This document shows, in pieces, positions 52,414 to 61,605 of a stretch of DNA of 64,000 nucleotides. The stretch lies in NCBI GenBank assembly GCA_947494705.1, contig CANLVN010000002.1, positions 124,001-188,000 on the forward strand, read 5' to 3'. The notes beneath the pieces are model-generated. The model searched no databases. It saw only the letters and a program-made list of their open reading frames with translations, and was not told where the DNA came from. The position numbers were made by a program, and so were the translations under genes. This DNA comes from an uncultured Erythrobacter sp. Its GTDB lineage: Bacteria > Pseudomonadota > Alphaproteobacteria > Sphingomonadales > Sphingomonadaceae. Each line of letters starts with the position of its first letter. Position 1 is the stretch's first letter.

Positions 52414-53385
52414 TCAGGCGCCCGTTCCGGTAAGCTGGACGAACACGTCTTCGAGGTCCGCCTCGCGCGTTGTCACGTCTTCGACCGTCATCCCGCGTTC
52501 CTGCAGGATCGCAAGCACCTGTCCGGCGCTCAATTCATCCTTGTCGTAGGTGATCTCGACCGAGCGCGCGTCGTTCATTTCGACCTTGCGGAAGGCTTCG
52601 TGCGAAGGCGCGGTATCGATATCCTCGGCGAGTGTCACCGCGACGATCTTTTCGCGCGCCATGTCGATCAATTCGCGCGTGGGTTTCTTCGCGATCAGCT
52701 CTCCGTGATTGATGATCGCAATTTCGTCGCACAATTCCTCCGCTTCCTCGAGATAGTGAGTGGTCAGCACCACGGTTACACCTTCGCGGTTCATCTCGGT
52801 GACGAGTTCCCACAGCTGGCGGCGCAGTTCGACATCGACCCCGGCGGTCGGTTCGTCGAGCACGAGGATCGGCGGGCTGTGCACCATCGCCTTTGCCACC
52901 AGAAGCCGTCGCTTCATCCCGCCCGACAAGGTGCGCGCATAGGCATCGCGCTTGTCGGCGAGCCGCACCGCTTCGAGCAATTCCATGCTGCGCCGCTTGC
53001 TGCCCGGAATGCCATAGAAGCCGCCCTGGTTCTCGAGCACCTCGTACGGTGTGAAGAACGGGTCGAACACGATCTCCTGCGGCACGATCCCGATCGCGCG
53101 GCTGGCGTTGCGGCGCGCATCGTCAATGTCGAAACCCCAGATCTCGGCCGAGCCGGACGTCTTGTTAACGAGACCGGCAAGGATGTTGATGAGCGTCGAC
53201 TTGCCCGCGCCATTGGGGCCGAGCAATCCGAAGATCGACCCTTCGGGCACATCGAAGCTGACGCCCTTGAGCGCGAGCTTGCCTTCCGCGTCTTCCCCGC
53301 TTGCGCCACCCTTCCCCTTCGGCGGGGCGGCGTAGCGTTTGACGAGATTGTCGATGCGGATTGCAGGCGGGTTCATGGCCGACAT
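52414..53385 (-). CDS. ABC transporter ATP-binding protein
   Basis: A 323-residue ATPase with Walker A LGPNGAGKSTLIN, signature LSGGMKRRLLVAKAM, Walker B ILVLDEPTAGVD and a C-terminal extension with AGQVLAILQERGMTVEDV. It belongs to the multidrug/polysaccharide-type (DrrA/NatA) exporters; the permease partner is not next to it, on either side, in this window. The start is ATG 53385 or 53376. Confidence 0.92.
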   Translation of the reverse strand: MSAMNPPAIRIDNLVKRYAAPPKGKGGASGEDAEGKLALKGVSFDVPEGSIFGLLGPNGAGKSTLINILAGLVNKTSGSAEIWGFDIDDARRNASRAIGIVPQEIVFDPFFTPYEVLENQGGFYGIPGSKRRSMELLEAVRLADKRDAYARTLSGGMKRRLLVAKAMVHSPPILVLDEPTAGVDVELRRQLWELVTEMNREGVTVVLTTHYLEEAEELCDEIAIINHGELIAKKPTRELIDMAREKIVAVTLAEDIDTAPSHEAFRKVEMNDARSVEITYDKDELSAGQVLAILQERGMTVEDVTTREADLEDVFVQLTGTGA

Positions 53386-53460
53386 GCCATAAAGATGGCG
53401 CACAAGAGCGCAAGAGCGGTGGCGCACCGCGCGAGAATGTGACCGGCGCGTTAACCGTGC

Positions 53461-54078
53461 TTGGTGGTCATCATCTCACCATTCTCGGTTACCAAGCGAC
53501 CTGTGATTACGTATCTCGCCTCGATTGACCGCGCCGCTGGCGCACGCTGCCTCGCCGGCGCGGCTGCCCTGTGCGCCGCCTCGACCGGCGTCTCGGCACA
53601 GGCGCAATCGACGGACAGCTACGACACGCGGGCCAGCGTTATCGAGCCCCTGACGATTACCAAGCTTTCCGATCTCGACTTCGGCGATCTGGTCGTGACG
53701 ACCGGCGGGACGGTTGTTCTTACGCCGGTCGCAACGCCGACCTGCGCGACCACCGGCGGGGTCATTCACAGCGCCGAATGCGTGCCAGCGACCTTCGGTG
53801 GATCGGGAACTCCGGGGCAACGGGTTCGCGTGCGGCGCCCGATCAACAGGACCATAACGCTGAGCGGCCCGGGCACCGACATGACCGTGACCGACATCAC
53901 GATCAACGGCGACCCGACCCTGACGTCGGTGCAGTCCAATCCCAACTGGGAGCGGTTTACCATCAATGCGCCGGACGGGACTTTCATATTCCGTGTGGGC
54001 GGTACGCTCAACGTGAACGCTGCCCAGATGCCCGGCGTTTATACCGGCACCTTCGATATCCGGCTCGACTACCAATAG
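53461..54078 (+). CDS. DUF4402 exported protein, first of a pair
   Basis: A protein of about 190-205 residues with a signal-like N-terminus (RCLAGAAALCAASTGVSAQA). DUF4402 signatures: ITKLSDLDFGDLVV early, and GGTLNVNAAQMPGVYTGTFDIRLDYQ at the end. DUF4402 domains are pilin/adhesin-like in some systems. The start is uncertain: TTG 53461 is the furthest; GTG 53503 is equally plausible. It is followed 19 bp later by a second DUF4402 gene. Confidence 0.85.
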   Translation: MVVIISPFSVTKRPVITYLASIDRAAGARCLAGAAALCAASTGVSAQAQSTDSYDTRASVIEPLTITKLSDLDFGDLVVTTGGTVVLTPVATPTCATTGGVIHSAECVPATFGGSGTPGQRVRVRRPINRTITLSGPGTDMTVTDITINGDPTLTSVQSNPNWERFTINAPDGTFIFRVGGTLNVNAAQMPGVYTGTFDIRLDYQ

Positions 54079-54097
54079 AAGAGACGACACAGATATT

Positions 54098-54643
54098 ATG
54101 CGGACCCTTTCCTGTCTCATGACACGCGCGCTCGCTGCACTTTGCGTGCTGATCGCCATCCCCGGCGCGGCTTTGGCGCAGGACACCACTTCGGTGCGTT
54201 CGGTCGTGCGAATCCCCGGCGAAACGCGAATCGAAAAGCTGGGCGACCTCAATTTCGGCGACATCATTCCGGGCGACACCGGCGGCACGATCACCGTTGC
54301 GCTCGATAACAGTATCACCACCTCGGGTTCGGTAATCTCGCTCAACACCGGCCAGCGCGCGGCGCAGTTCCGCATCACGCGCCAGATCCTCGCCGACTAT
54401 CCCAATTACGACGGTCCCGACGGGACCGACACGATCGAGCTGACGCATATCAGCCAGCCGGGCGAAACGATGACGCTGCGCGACTTTGCCACCGACTTCA
54501 ACCGCCCCGGATTCTTCGGCCTGCCGGCCTATTTCTTCCTCAACGAATTCGACTTCCGGGTCGCCGGAACGCTCGACGTCGCTGCGGACCAGGAGCCGGG
54601 CCGCTATCTCGGCTTTTTCACCGTCACCATCGATTACGACTGA
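54098..54643 (+). CDS. DUF4402 exported protein, second of a pair
   Basis: A 181-residue protein with signal ALAALCVLIAIPGAALAQ and the DUF4402 pattern IEKLGDLNFGDIIPGDTGGT and the final GRYLGFFTVTIDYD. Same domain order as the first copy, so a tandem pair, though sequence similarity between the two is low. Neither a chaperone nor an usher gene is adjacent. Confidence 0.87.
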   Translation: MRTLSCLMTRALAALCVLIAIPGAALAQDTTSVRSVVRIPGETRIEKLGDLNFGDIIPGDTGGTITVALDNSITTSGSVISLNTGQRAAQFRITRQILADYPNYDGPDGTDTIELTHISQPGETMTLRDFATDFNRPGFFGLPAYFFLNEFDFRVAGTLDVAADQEPGRYLGFFTVTIDYD

Positions 54644-54707
54644 AAACCGCGCTTACGGGCGAACATCCAGTTGAAATCGCGGCGGAGCGCGCGTAATCGC
54701 TAGGCCC

Positions 54708-54968
54708 ATGAACATCCCCCCTCCCGAAGTGATCCGCGTCGAATCGCGCCGCGTCAGCTGCGACGGGGCGAGCGCCATTCGCGGCGGTGCGGACTATCGC
54801 CCGGCAGCGCTCGGCCACCCGCGCATTTTCCTCGAAATCGACGAGCACGGCTATGTCGATTGCGGCTATTGCGACCGGCGCTTCGTGCTGATCGACGGTC
54901 CGGCCGACGGCGTCGATCAGGCGGCGTTGCGCGACATTTCCGAAGGCGGCGATCCGGGTCACCCGTAA
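54708..54968 (+). CDS. zf-CHCC zinc-finger domain protein
   Basis: An 86-residue protein: VSCDGASAIRGG and HPRIFLEIDEHGYVDCGYCDRRFVL, the Cys/His/Cys/Cys zinc-finger pattern shared with the NDUFS6-like domain. It probably has a structural or assembly role at respiratory complex I or unrelated zinc binding. Stand-alone gene between the DUF4402 pair and an exported protein. Confidence 0.88.
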   Translation: MNIPPPEVIRVESRRVSCDGASAIRGGADYRPAALGHPRIFLEIDEHGYVDCGYCDRRFVLIDGPADGVDQAALRDISEGGDPGHP

Positions 54969-55079
54969 GGCCGCGACGGCATTGCGGTTTCCTCGGTCAG
55001 CGTGGGTTCAGTGCGTTTGTGTACTATCCGGCGTTCAAGCGAACGATTCGCTGACCGGTACGAATCGAAGGAGCCCGCC

Positions 55080-55526
55080 ATGACCAGATCCAAATCCTCT
55101 GCTCTCCGCTATCTTGCCCTCACCGGCACCTGTGCCGCCTTGTGCGCGGCTGCGCAGCCGGCCTTGGCCGATGATGTCGATGCCGCAAGCGCGGAGATGA
55201 CGGAAGGCGAGAAGGAACTCGCGGAGATGCTGGAAGGCCGGGTCGCAGGCGAGCCTGTCGATTGCATCACGGCTTGGCGGTCCGACAGGATGACCGTCAT
55301 TGACGAGACTGCCTATGTCTATGGACGTGGCAATACGATCTATGTCCAGCGCACGCACAATCCGGAATCGATCGACGACGACGACGTCATCGTGATGCGC
55401 CGGTTCGGAAGCCAGATCTGCCGCACCGACCAGATAACGACCGTTGATCGGTTCAACGGTTTCTTGAGCGGCGTCGTCTTCTTTGAGGAATTCACCCCCT
55501 ACACCCGCGTCGAGGACGAGGGGTAA
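55080..55526 (+). CDS. Exported protein of unknown function
   Basis: A 148-residue protein with signal peptide (LTGTCAALCAAAQPALA). The mature part has two Cys (DCITAW and QICRTDQ) that could be disulphide-linked; no family recognised. GAAGGAGCCCG before ATG 55080 supports the start. Confidence 0.75.
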   Translation: MTRSKSSALRYLALTGTCAALCAAAQPALADDVDAASAEMTEGEKELAEMLEGRVAGEPVDCITAWRSDRMTVIDETAYVYGRGNTIYVQRTHNPESIDDDDVIVMRRFGSQICRTDQITTVDRFNGFLSGVVFFEEFTPYTRVEDEG

Positions 55527-55545
55527 GGTAACTCGCTCAAGCTGA

Positions 55546-55561
55546 AGGGGGCTCGCCCCCT
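55546..55561. terminator. Small symmetric hairpin between convergent genes
   Basis: AGGGGGC/GCCCCCT with two to four unpaired bases lies between two converging genes and touches the stop codon of the right-hand one. It could terminate both directions, but no T tract is present. Confidence 0.35.
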
Positions 55562-56535
55562 CAGTTCGCAGCCATCTTGTTCATCCGCGCGAGGATCTCC
55601 TCGGCCTCGCCCATGATCCGGTCGACCAGTTCCTTGCAGGTCGGAATGTCGCTGATAAGTCCGGCGACCATGCCGCAACTCCACGCGCCAGCATCCATGT
55701 CGCCTTCGGTCATGATGCGCGGATAGACGCCTGCGACCTCGGGCAGGATGTCCTGAATCGTGAGTTCGTCACCAAGTTCCTTTTCCTTTTCCAGCAGACG
55801 ATCGACCGCTTCGTTCTGCATCACACGCTCGGTATTGCGCAGCGGGCGCATGACCAGCCGGGTGTCGAGTTCCGATGCCTCGACGATGGCCTTCTTCACG
55901 TTCTCGTGCACCGGCGCTTCCTTGGTGGCGATAAAGCGCGTGCCCATGTTCATGCCCTGCGCGCCCATCGCGAGCGATGCGATGAGGCTGCGACCGTCGG
56001 CCATGCCGCCGCTGGAAACGAAGGGAATGTCCAGTTCGTCGGCGGCGCGCGGCAGCAGGATGAAGTTCGGGATGTCGTCCTCGCCCGGATGCCCGCCGCA
56101 TTCGAAGCCATCGACACTCACCGCGTCGCAGCCGATATCCTGCGCCTTGAGCGAGTGGCGAACGCTGGTGCATTTATGGATCACCTTGATCCCGGCATCC
56201 TTGAGGGCAGGCAGAACTTCCTGCGGGTTGCGCCCGGCGGTCTCGACGACCTTCACACCGCCATCGATGATCGATTTGACGAGGCCGGGATAGTCGGGCG
56301 GCGTCAGGCTGGGAAGGAAGGTGAGATTCACGCCGAACGGCTTGTCGGTCATGTCCTTGCAGCGCGCGATTTCATCGGCGAGCTTTTCGGGAGTGCCCTG
56401 CGTCAGGCCGGTGATGATCCCGAGCCCACCCGCATTGGAAACCGCCGCCGCCATCTCGGCAAAGCCGACATAATGCATGCCGCCCTGGATGATGGGGTGC
56501 TGGATGCCGAACATTTCGGTGATGGCGGTTTTCAT
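55561..56535 (-). CDS. Nitronate monooxygenase-like flavin enzyme
   Basis: A 324-residue FMN enzyme: start MFGIQHPIIQGGMHYVG, AGGLGIITGLT, the FMN site DAVSVDGFECGGHPG and SSGGMADGRSLIASLAMGAQGMNMGTRF. These are hallmarks of the NMO/2-nitropropane dioxygenase-type family, whose native substrates vary (nitronates or enoyl reduction). Start ATG at 56535. Stand-alone gene. Confidence 0.92.
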   Translation of the reverse strand: MKTAITEMFGIQHPIIQGGMHYVGFAEMAAAVSNAGGLGIITGLTQGTPEKLADEIARCKDMTDKPFGVNLTFLPSLTPPDYPGLVKSIIDGGVKVVETAGRNPQEVLPALKDAGIKVIHKCTSVRHSLKAQDIGCDAVSVDGFECGGHPGEDDIPNFILLPRAADELDIPFVSSGGMADGRSLIASLAMGAQGMNMGTRFIATKEAPVHENVKKAIVEASELDTRLVMRPLRNTERVMQNEAVDRLLEKEKELGDELTIQDILPEVAGVYPRIMTEGDMDAGAWSCGMVAGLISDIPTCKELVDRIMGEAEEILARMNKMAAN

Positions 56536-56633
56536 GAATTTTCTCCCGTTCGAATCTGTACTTTCGCGCGCGAAACAAGCCTATTCGCCGCCGCTGTGCA
56601 AGCGCGCTCTGGTGTCCCTGCCGCGCCGTAGCG

Positions 56634-57827
56634 TCAGCCGGTGATCGCGGCGAAGACCTTGGACAGGGAAACCGCGCCAAGGAGCAACGCGATCCCCGTC
56701 ACCGCCAGCATCGCGGCGTTGCCAACTTTCCCGCTGACCGCGCCGCCCAGCCGCACCCGGTCGCGCATCGCCAGCATCAGGAACACCGCCACGATCGGCA
56801 GCAGCAGGCCGTTCAGCGCTTGTGCGAGAAGGATGGCGGGCACCGGGCGCACCTCTGCCACGCCGAACGCAACGCCGATTGCGAGCACCGCGATCCACAC
56901 GCCGCGAAAGCGCCAGCCCTTCGCCGACCAGCGCGGGTCCTGTGCATCGCCAATCAGCCCGCGCACCGTCAGCGCGGCGGCCAGCGGTGCGGTGACCGCC
57001 GAGGACAGGCCGGCGGCAAACAGGCCCAGCGCCAGCCCCATGCCTGCCCATTCACCCAGTCTGGCGCTGAGCAGCGCATCGAGCCGCTCGAACGAGAACT
57101 CTCCGTCGAGCGCAGAGCCGACGATCACGACCGCAAGCGTAATCAGCCCGCCCAGTGCGATCGCGACGCCAAGGCCGAAGCGCGTGTCGGAGAGGGTGCT
57201 GCCGCGCGCGAGGCTCGATCCGAGAAATAAATTGTAGGGCACTACGGTCGTCCCGATCAGCGCGACGACGGTCAGCTCGGCCCCGTCGGGAATCGCAGGC
57301 ACGGCCAGCCCGGCGAGCAATTCGCTCAGGGGCGGAGCCAGCACCAACGCGGTGACAAGGAAGCCTGCGCCCATCAACGCCACGAACACGGCCAGCACCT
57401 GCGCTATCCGCTGCGGTGACCCTAGGGCGAGGAGCAATGCGGCGGCTGCTCCCAACGCCAATGTCAGTCCCGCTTTCGGCCATTCCAGCGCAAGGGCGAC
57501 CCCGGCGACACCGCCCAGGATGTTGCCCGCTTCATAGGCCATGCTCCCGATCAGGACCGCACCACCGGCCAGCAACAAAGTCGCCGCGCGCCTCCACCCG
57601 GTCGGGAAACGCTGCCCGAGCACCTCGGCAAGGTCACTGCCGGTCGCGATCGTGAGCCGGGCGGAGGCTTCCTGCAGCACAAAGGTCGCGATGACGGAGA
57701 ACAGCACTGCCCACATCAGCGCCGCGCCGTAGGATGCGCCCGCACTCGCCGCAGTCGTAACGGTACCGGGTCCGATGAAGGCGGCGGCAACCGCCGACCA
57801 CAGTAATATCGCTGTCAGTCGCTTCAC
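56634..57827 (-). CDS. Atypical Nramp-family transporter
   Basis: A 397-residue protein with about eleven membrane helices. Position-equivalent motifs differ from the classical Mn2+/Fe2+ Nramp: helix 1 has AFIGPGTVTTAA in place of the DPGN motif, and helix 6 has GTTVVPYNLFLGS instead of MPHN. Overall folding pattern and the inverted repeat-like hydrophobic layout still match Nramp. Such proteins have been suggested to be Mg2+ or other-metal transporters. It starts 19 bp behind nth. Confidence 0.85.
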   Translation of the reverse strand: MKRLTAILLWSAVAAAFIGPGTVTTAASAGASYGAALMWAVLFSVIATFVLQEASARLTIATGSDLAEVLGQRFPTGWRRAATLLLAGGAVLIGSMAYEAGNILGGVAGVALALEWPKAGLTLALGAAAALLLALGSPQRIAQVLAVFVALMGAGFLVTALVLAPPLSELLAGLAVPAIPDGAELTVVALIGTTVVPYNLFLGSSLARGSTLSDTRFGLGVAIALGGLITLAVVIVGSALDGEFSFERLDALLSARLGEWAGMGLALGLFAAGLSSAVTAPLAAALTVRGLIGDAQDPRWSAKGWRFRGVWIAVLAIGVAFGVAEVRPVPAILLAQALNGLLLPIVAVFLMLAMRDRVRLGGAVSGKVGNAAMLAVTGIALLLGAVSLSKVFAAITG

Positions 57828-57846
57828 CAGCCCCCCTTACTTGCGA

Positions 57847-58524
57847 TCAATCCTCGCGGTCCCGCTGCGCCGCGTACCATTCGCACATGTCCTGCACCAC
57901 GCAGATGTCGCATTTGGGAATACGCGCGCGGCAGACCCGCTTGCCGAACTGGATCAGCCAGAAATGTCCGTCGCGCAAGGCCCATTCGGGCGAGCGCTCC
58001 TCCAGTTGCTGCGCGGTCTTGTCGGCGGTCTTCGCGTCGGTCAGGCCGATGCGGTTGCACACGCGGTGGACATGGGTGTCGACCGCGATCACGTCTTCGC
58101 CGAAGGTAAAGCTCATCACGATGTCGGCACATTTGCGCCCGATACCGGGCATGCTCATCAACCCTTCACGCGTGCTGGGCACCACCCCGTCATGCTCCTC
58201 GATTAGGGCGGTGCAGAACTTGCGGATGCTTTTCGTCTTGTTGTTGTAGAGCCCGCACGGCTTGATCGCCTCGCGGATTGCATCATCGTCGAGGGCGAGC
58301 ATGTCTTGCGGATTCGTCGCAAGCTTGAACAACGCCTTCGTCGCCGCGGCGGTGTTGCGGTCGAGCGATTGCGCGGACAGCATGCACGATATGCAGGATC
58401 GAAAGGCATCGGGCTGCCCCTTCGGGCCCTTCGCGTTCTTCGTGCGTCCCGGCATGGCCTCGGCAAGACGGCGGTAGACCTCCTCGACCCCCGAATCGTC
58501 AATCACCGTCGTTTCCCCCGGCAA
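57847..58524 (-). CDS. nth: Endonuclease III
   Basis: A 225-residue DNA glycosylase/AP lyase acting on oxidised pyrimidines. It has the helix-hairpin-helix motif MSMPGIGRKCADIVM with the catalytic Lys, the Asp in IAVDTHVHRV, and the [4Fe-4S] pattern CRARIPKCDICVVQDMC (C-x6-C-x2-C-x5-C). Start ATG at 58524 overlaps the YrhK gene end by 26 bp. A divergent paralogue is located upstream at 58,740. Confidence 0.95.
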   Translation of the reverse strand: MPGETTVIDDSGVEEVYRRLAEAMPGRTKNAKGPKGQPDAFRSCISCMLSAQSLDRNTAAATKALFKLATNPQDMLALDDDAIREAIKPCGLYNNKTKSIRKFCTALIEEHDGVVPSTREGLMSMPGIGRKCADIVMSFTFGEDVIAVDTHVHRVCNRIGLTDAKTADKTAQQLEERSPEWALRDGHFWLIQFGKRVCRARIPKCDICVVQDMCEWYAAQRDRED

Positions 58525-58726
58525 GATCGACGATGAATTCCCCGAGCGCGCCCACGAACATGAGCGCCGAGCCGATGATGAAGAGCCAGACCCCGGTGAC
58601 CTGCCAGGCTTCGAATTGGGGCAGGAACATCACGCTTCCCACGACGAAGGTGAAGTTGCCGACCAAGCCCAGTCCCAAGTGGATCCAGCGATAGTCTCGT
58701 ACGATCAGTTGGATGAAGTCTCTCAT
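58499..58726 (-). CDS. YrhK-like two-helix membrane protein
   Basis: A 75-residue protein: YRWIHLGLGLVGNFTFVVGSVMF and VTGVWLFIIGSALMFVGAL form two membrane helices with the YrhK-domain pattern. Function unknown. It lies between two endonuclease III-type genes and overlaps nth. Confidence 0.85.
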   Translation of the reverse strand: MRDFIQLIVRDYRWIHLGLGLVGNFTFVVGSVMFLPQFEAWQVTGVWLFIIGSALMFVGALGEFIVDLAGGNDGD

Positions 58727-58739
58727 GTCTCTCCAGCGT

Positions 58740-59435
58740 TCAGGGCGCGCGCCCGGTTCCCGTCGCGCAATCTTCGCGTAGCGGGCACTGTGCGCATTCG
58801 GCCTTGCGAGGACGGCAGAAGGTCTGGCCCAGTTTCTTGAGCAGCAGGTGATGTTCGTCCATGTCGGCGGCGGACCAGTCCTCCGGCACGACCGGCATCA
58901 GAGCGTCATAGGTTTTCGCGGTGTCGGCCCTCGGCGGCACAATTCCCATGCGCTGCATGATCCGGCGATGATGGCCGTCGATCACCATCGCGCGACGCTC
59001 GAACGTGCTGGCGTTCATCACCCCGGCGCTGTTCTTGCGGGCGACGCCGGGTAGCGTTTCAAGCCACGCCATCGCCTCGTCGGTCGGCAGGTTGGAGAGG
59101 TGGCGCAGGTCCACGCTACCGCGCTGCGCGATGATCGCGTTGAGGCAATCTTTCAGCCTCTTAGCGGCAACGCTCGGGAAGGTTTGCCGCTGGAGCCGCG
59201 CTTCGAGATCCGCAACGGGCGCGGCGGCGACCTCTTCCCACGATCCGTATTCGGCAAGCAGAGCTTCGGTCGAAGCGTTCGACGCGGCGGTCTTGGTCTG
59301 CGCCCCGATAACGCCGTGGACCAGCACCCATTCGGGCGCGCGTCGTTTGTCACGTGGCCTCACGATTCGCCCGAACCGCTCGATCAGAGCCTCTTGCGAG
59401 CGCCGCAGGATGCCGGTGCGCGGGTCATCGCCCAA
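58740..59435 (-). CDS. Endonuclease III-like HhH-GPD protein (paralogue)
   Basis: A 231-residue protein: the HhH-GPD region LETLPGVARKNSAGVMNAS keeps the catalytic-Lys position, AMVIDGHHRRI keeps the Asp, and an iron-sulphur motif CRPRKAECAQCPLREDC (C-x6-C-x2-C-x5-C) is present. The N-terminal part differs from Nth, so its substrate may be different (for example uracil, or alkylated or mismatched bases). It is separated from guaA by 49 bp and followed by YrhK at 13 bp, suggesting one operon guaA-hhh-yrhK-nth-nramp. Confidence 0.85.
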   Translation of the reverse strand: MGDDPRTGILRRSQEALIERFGRIVRPRDKRRAPEWVLVHGVIGAQTKTAASNASTEALLAEYGSWEEVAAAPVADLEARLQRQTFPSVAAKRLKDCLNAIIAQRGSVDLRHLSNLPTDEAMAWLETLPGVARKNSAGVMNASTFERRAMVIDGHHRRIMQRMGIVPPRADTAKTYDALMPVVPEDWSAADMDEHHLLLKKLGQTFCRPRKAECAQCPLREDCATGTGRAP

Positions 59436-59484
59436 GGGGAGTTGGTCGGATATGGCGCGACTCCCTAGAGTGGCCGGGCGCAGG

Positions 59485-61059
59485 TTACTCCCACTCGATC
59501 GTGCCCGGCGGCTTCGACGTGTAGTCGTAGACCACGCGGTTGATGCCCTTCACCTCGTTGACGATCCGCGTGGCGACCTGCGTCAGGAATGCGGCGTCGA
59601 AGGGATAGACGTCGGCCGTCATCCCGTCGGTGCTGGTAACCGCTCTCAGGCCGCACACGCTGTCATAGGTGCGGCCATCGCCCATCACGCCGACCGTCTT
59701 GACCGGCAGCAGCACGGCGAAAGCCTGCCAGATCGCGTCGTAGAGCCCGGCGTTGCGGATCTCCTCGAGATAGATCGCATCGGCCTTGCGCAGGATGTCG
59801 CAGCGTTCCTTGGTAACTTCGCCGGGAATGCGGATCGCGAGGCCGGGTCCGGGGAAGGGATGGCGACCGACAAAGGCTTCCGGCAGGCCCAGCTCGCGGC
59901 CAAGATCGCGCACCTCGTCCTTGAACAATTCGCGCAACGGCTCGACCAGCTTCATGTTCATCCGCTCGGGCAGGCCGCCGACATTGTGGTGGCTCTTGAT
60001 CGTGACGCTTGGCCCGCCTGTGAAACTGACGCTTTCGATCACGTCGGGGTAGAGCGTGCCCTGGGCGAGGAAGTCCGCCCCGCCGACCTTTGTCGCTTCG
60101 GCTTCGAACAGGTCGATAAACGCCCCGCCGATGAACTTGCGCTTTCTCTCGGGGTCGGTGACGCCGGCGAGACCGGCCATGAACTGCTCTTCGGCATCCA
60201 CGGCGACGAGCGGGATGTTGTAGGAATTGCGGAAGAGGCTGACGACCTGTTCGGTCTCACCCTGCCGCATGAGGCCGTGATCGACGTAGACGCAGGTGAG
60301 CTGGTCTCCGATCGCCTCATGGATCAGCACTGCGGCGACCGCCGAATCGACGCCGCCCGAAAGGCCGCAGATCACCCGTCCATCGCCAACCTGCGCGCGA
60401 ATTTCCTCGATCTTGGTCTTGCGAAACTCGGCCATGGTCCAGTCGCCTGCCAGACCGCATACGTGACGCACGAAATTGGCGAGCAGCTTTGCGCCGTCAG
60501 GCGTGTGGACGACTTCGGGATGGAACTGGGTGCCGTAGAACTTGCGCTTTTCATCCGCGATCACCGCGAAGGGCGCGCCGTCGGATGTGGCTACGATCTC
60601 GAAGCCGGGCGCGAATTGGGTGACCTTGTCGCCATGGCTCATCCAGACCTGATGGCGCTCGCCCTCTTCCCACAGGCCGTCGAACAGCGCGCATTGCTCC
60701 GTCACGGTGAGATAGGCGCGGCCGAACTCGCCGCCTTCCCCGGTTTCATGGCCGGGCCGGACTTCGCCGCCCAGCTGCTTGGTCATCACCTGCTGGCCAT
60801 AACAGATGCCCAGAATCGGGATGCCTGCCTCGAAGAAGCTTTGCGGGCAGCGCGGGCTGTCTTCGTCGGGAACGCTGGCGGGAGAGCCGGACAGGATAAT
60901 GCCCTTCGGATTGAGTCGCCGAAAAGCCTCCTCGGCCATCGTGAAGGGGGCGATCTCCGAATAGACCCCGGCCTCGCGTACGCGCCGCGCGATCAATTGG
61001 GTCACCTGACTGCCGAAATCGACGATGAGGATCGAATCTGGAAGGTGGTTTTGGTCCAT
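59485..61059 (-). CDS. guaA: GMP synthase (glutamine-hydrolysing)
   Basis: A 524-residue two-domain enzyme making GMP from XMP. Class I glutamine amidotransferase: [10 protein letters not shown] (catalytic Cys) and the His/Glu in [11 protein letters not shown] pyrophosphatase: [12 protein letters not shown]-loop and the C-terminal dimerisation part ending in [14 protein letters not shown]. Full length, start MDQNHLPDS. Upstream there is a 546-bp region with two hairpins. Confidence 0.97.
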   Translation of the reverse strand: MDQNHLPDSILIVDFGSQVTQLIARRVREAGVYSEIAPFTMAEEAFRRLNPKGIILSGSPASVPDEDSPRCPQSFFEAGIPILGICYGQQVMTKQLGGEVRPGHETGEGGEFGRAYLTVTEQCALFDGLWEEGERHQVWMSHGDKVTQFAPGFEIVATSDGAPFAVIADEKRKFYGTQFHPEVVHTPDGAKLLANFVRHVCGLAGDWTMAEFRKTKIEEIRAQVGDGRVICGLSGGVDSAVAAVLIHEAIGDQLTCVYVDHGLMRQGETEQVVSLFRNSYNIPLVAVDAEEQFMAGLAGVTDPERKRKFIGGAFIDLFEAEATKVGGADFLAQGTLYPDVIESVSFTGGPSVTIKSHHNVGGLPERMNMKLVEPLRELFKDEVRDLGRELGLPEAFVGRHPFPGPGLAIRIPGEVTKERCDILRKADAIYLEEIRNAGLYDAIWQAFAVLLPVKTVGVMGDGRTYDSVCGLRAVTSTDGMTADVYPFDAAFLTQVATRIVNEVKGINRVVYDYTSKPPGTIEWE

Positions 61060-61605
61060 GACCCAAGCCGTTACGTCAGCCCCCGCGCAGCTGTCCAGCG
61101 CGAGGGCGCGGCTATGCGCAGATAGGGTTGTGCCCAGCGCTGGCGCTTCGGCAATTTCAGAAGATCTAAAGTTGCATCTTTTGCAACCCTGCTGGAGGTT
61201 TTGTCATTTGAGTTTCATGCAATCGAACAATATTTGCACCTCCAGCGACGCAGTCCAGGCACCTCTCTCTCCACCTGCTGCGACGTGATTGGCGGTGATA
61301 AAAGCTCGAACAGAGCGCGCACCGCTTTCTGCTTGCCGGTAGCGAGCAGCCTAAGGATCGGGCGCTATGCCCCGGCGCGGTGACTTCCAGCACCCTGGCC
61401 CGGATCGACAGCCCCGCTCTTGCAGCACCCCCGATGCTGCGGCTGCGCGACGCTTCCGGTTACGGCTTGTTGTCCCTTTGGCCTTCCCCCCCTTTTGGCC
61501 CTGCGACAACTGGCCCTGAGCAAACCGGCCTGCTGTCCGGCAAGAACAGCGTGCGAGACGCGGCCACCCAATCTCTCCCCCCTCCCCCTCGGGTGGCCGC
61601 GTCTC
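61060..61605. promoter_or_regulatory. guaA upstream region with nested inverted repeats
   Basis: About 546 bp with no supported gene. GTTGCA-tcttt-TGCAAC lies at 61,171-61,187 and GCTGGAGGT/ACCTCCAGC at 61,191-61,246 (9 bp arms, 38-base loop), both 110-190 bp before the guaA start. They could be a leader RNA structure or a small RNA; I recognise no known riboswitch. The right end is taken by the hairpin at 61,555-61,605. Confidence 0.45.
61555..61605 (-). terminator. Long perfect hairpin behind the acyl-CoA-ligase-like gene
   Basis: GAGACGCGGCCACCC (61555-61569) and GGGTGGCCGCGTCTC (61591-61605) are a perfect 15-bp inverted repeat with a 21-base purine-rich loop on the transcribed strand, directly abutting the stop codon of the ligase gene. 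No T run follows, so it may stop transcription through structure, protect the 3' end, or be a remnant of an element end. Confidence 0.55.

Noticed and set aside
59005..61125. 706-codon open frame opposite guaA and its neighbour
   Set aside because: Antisense artefact of high GC; it covers two well-identified genes and has no recognisable domain.
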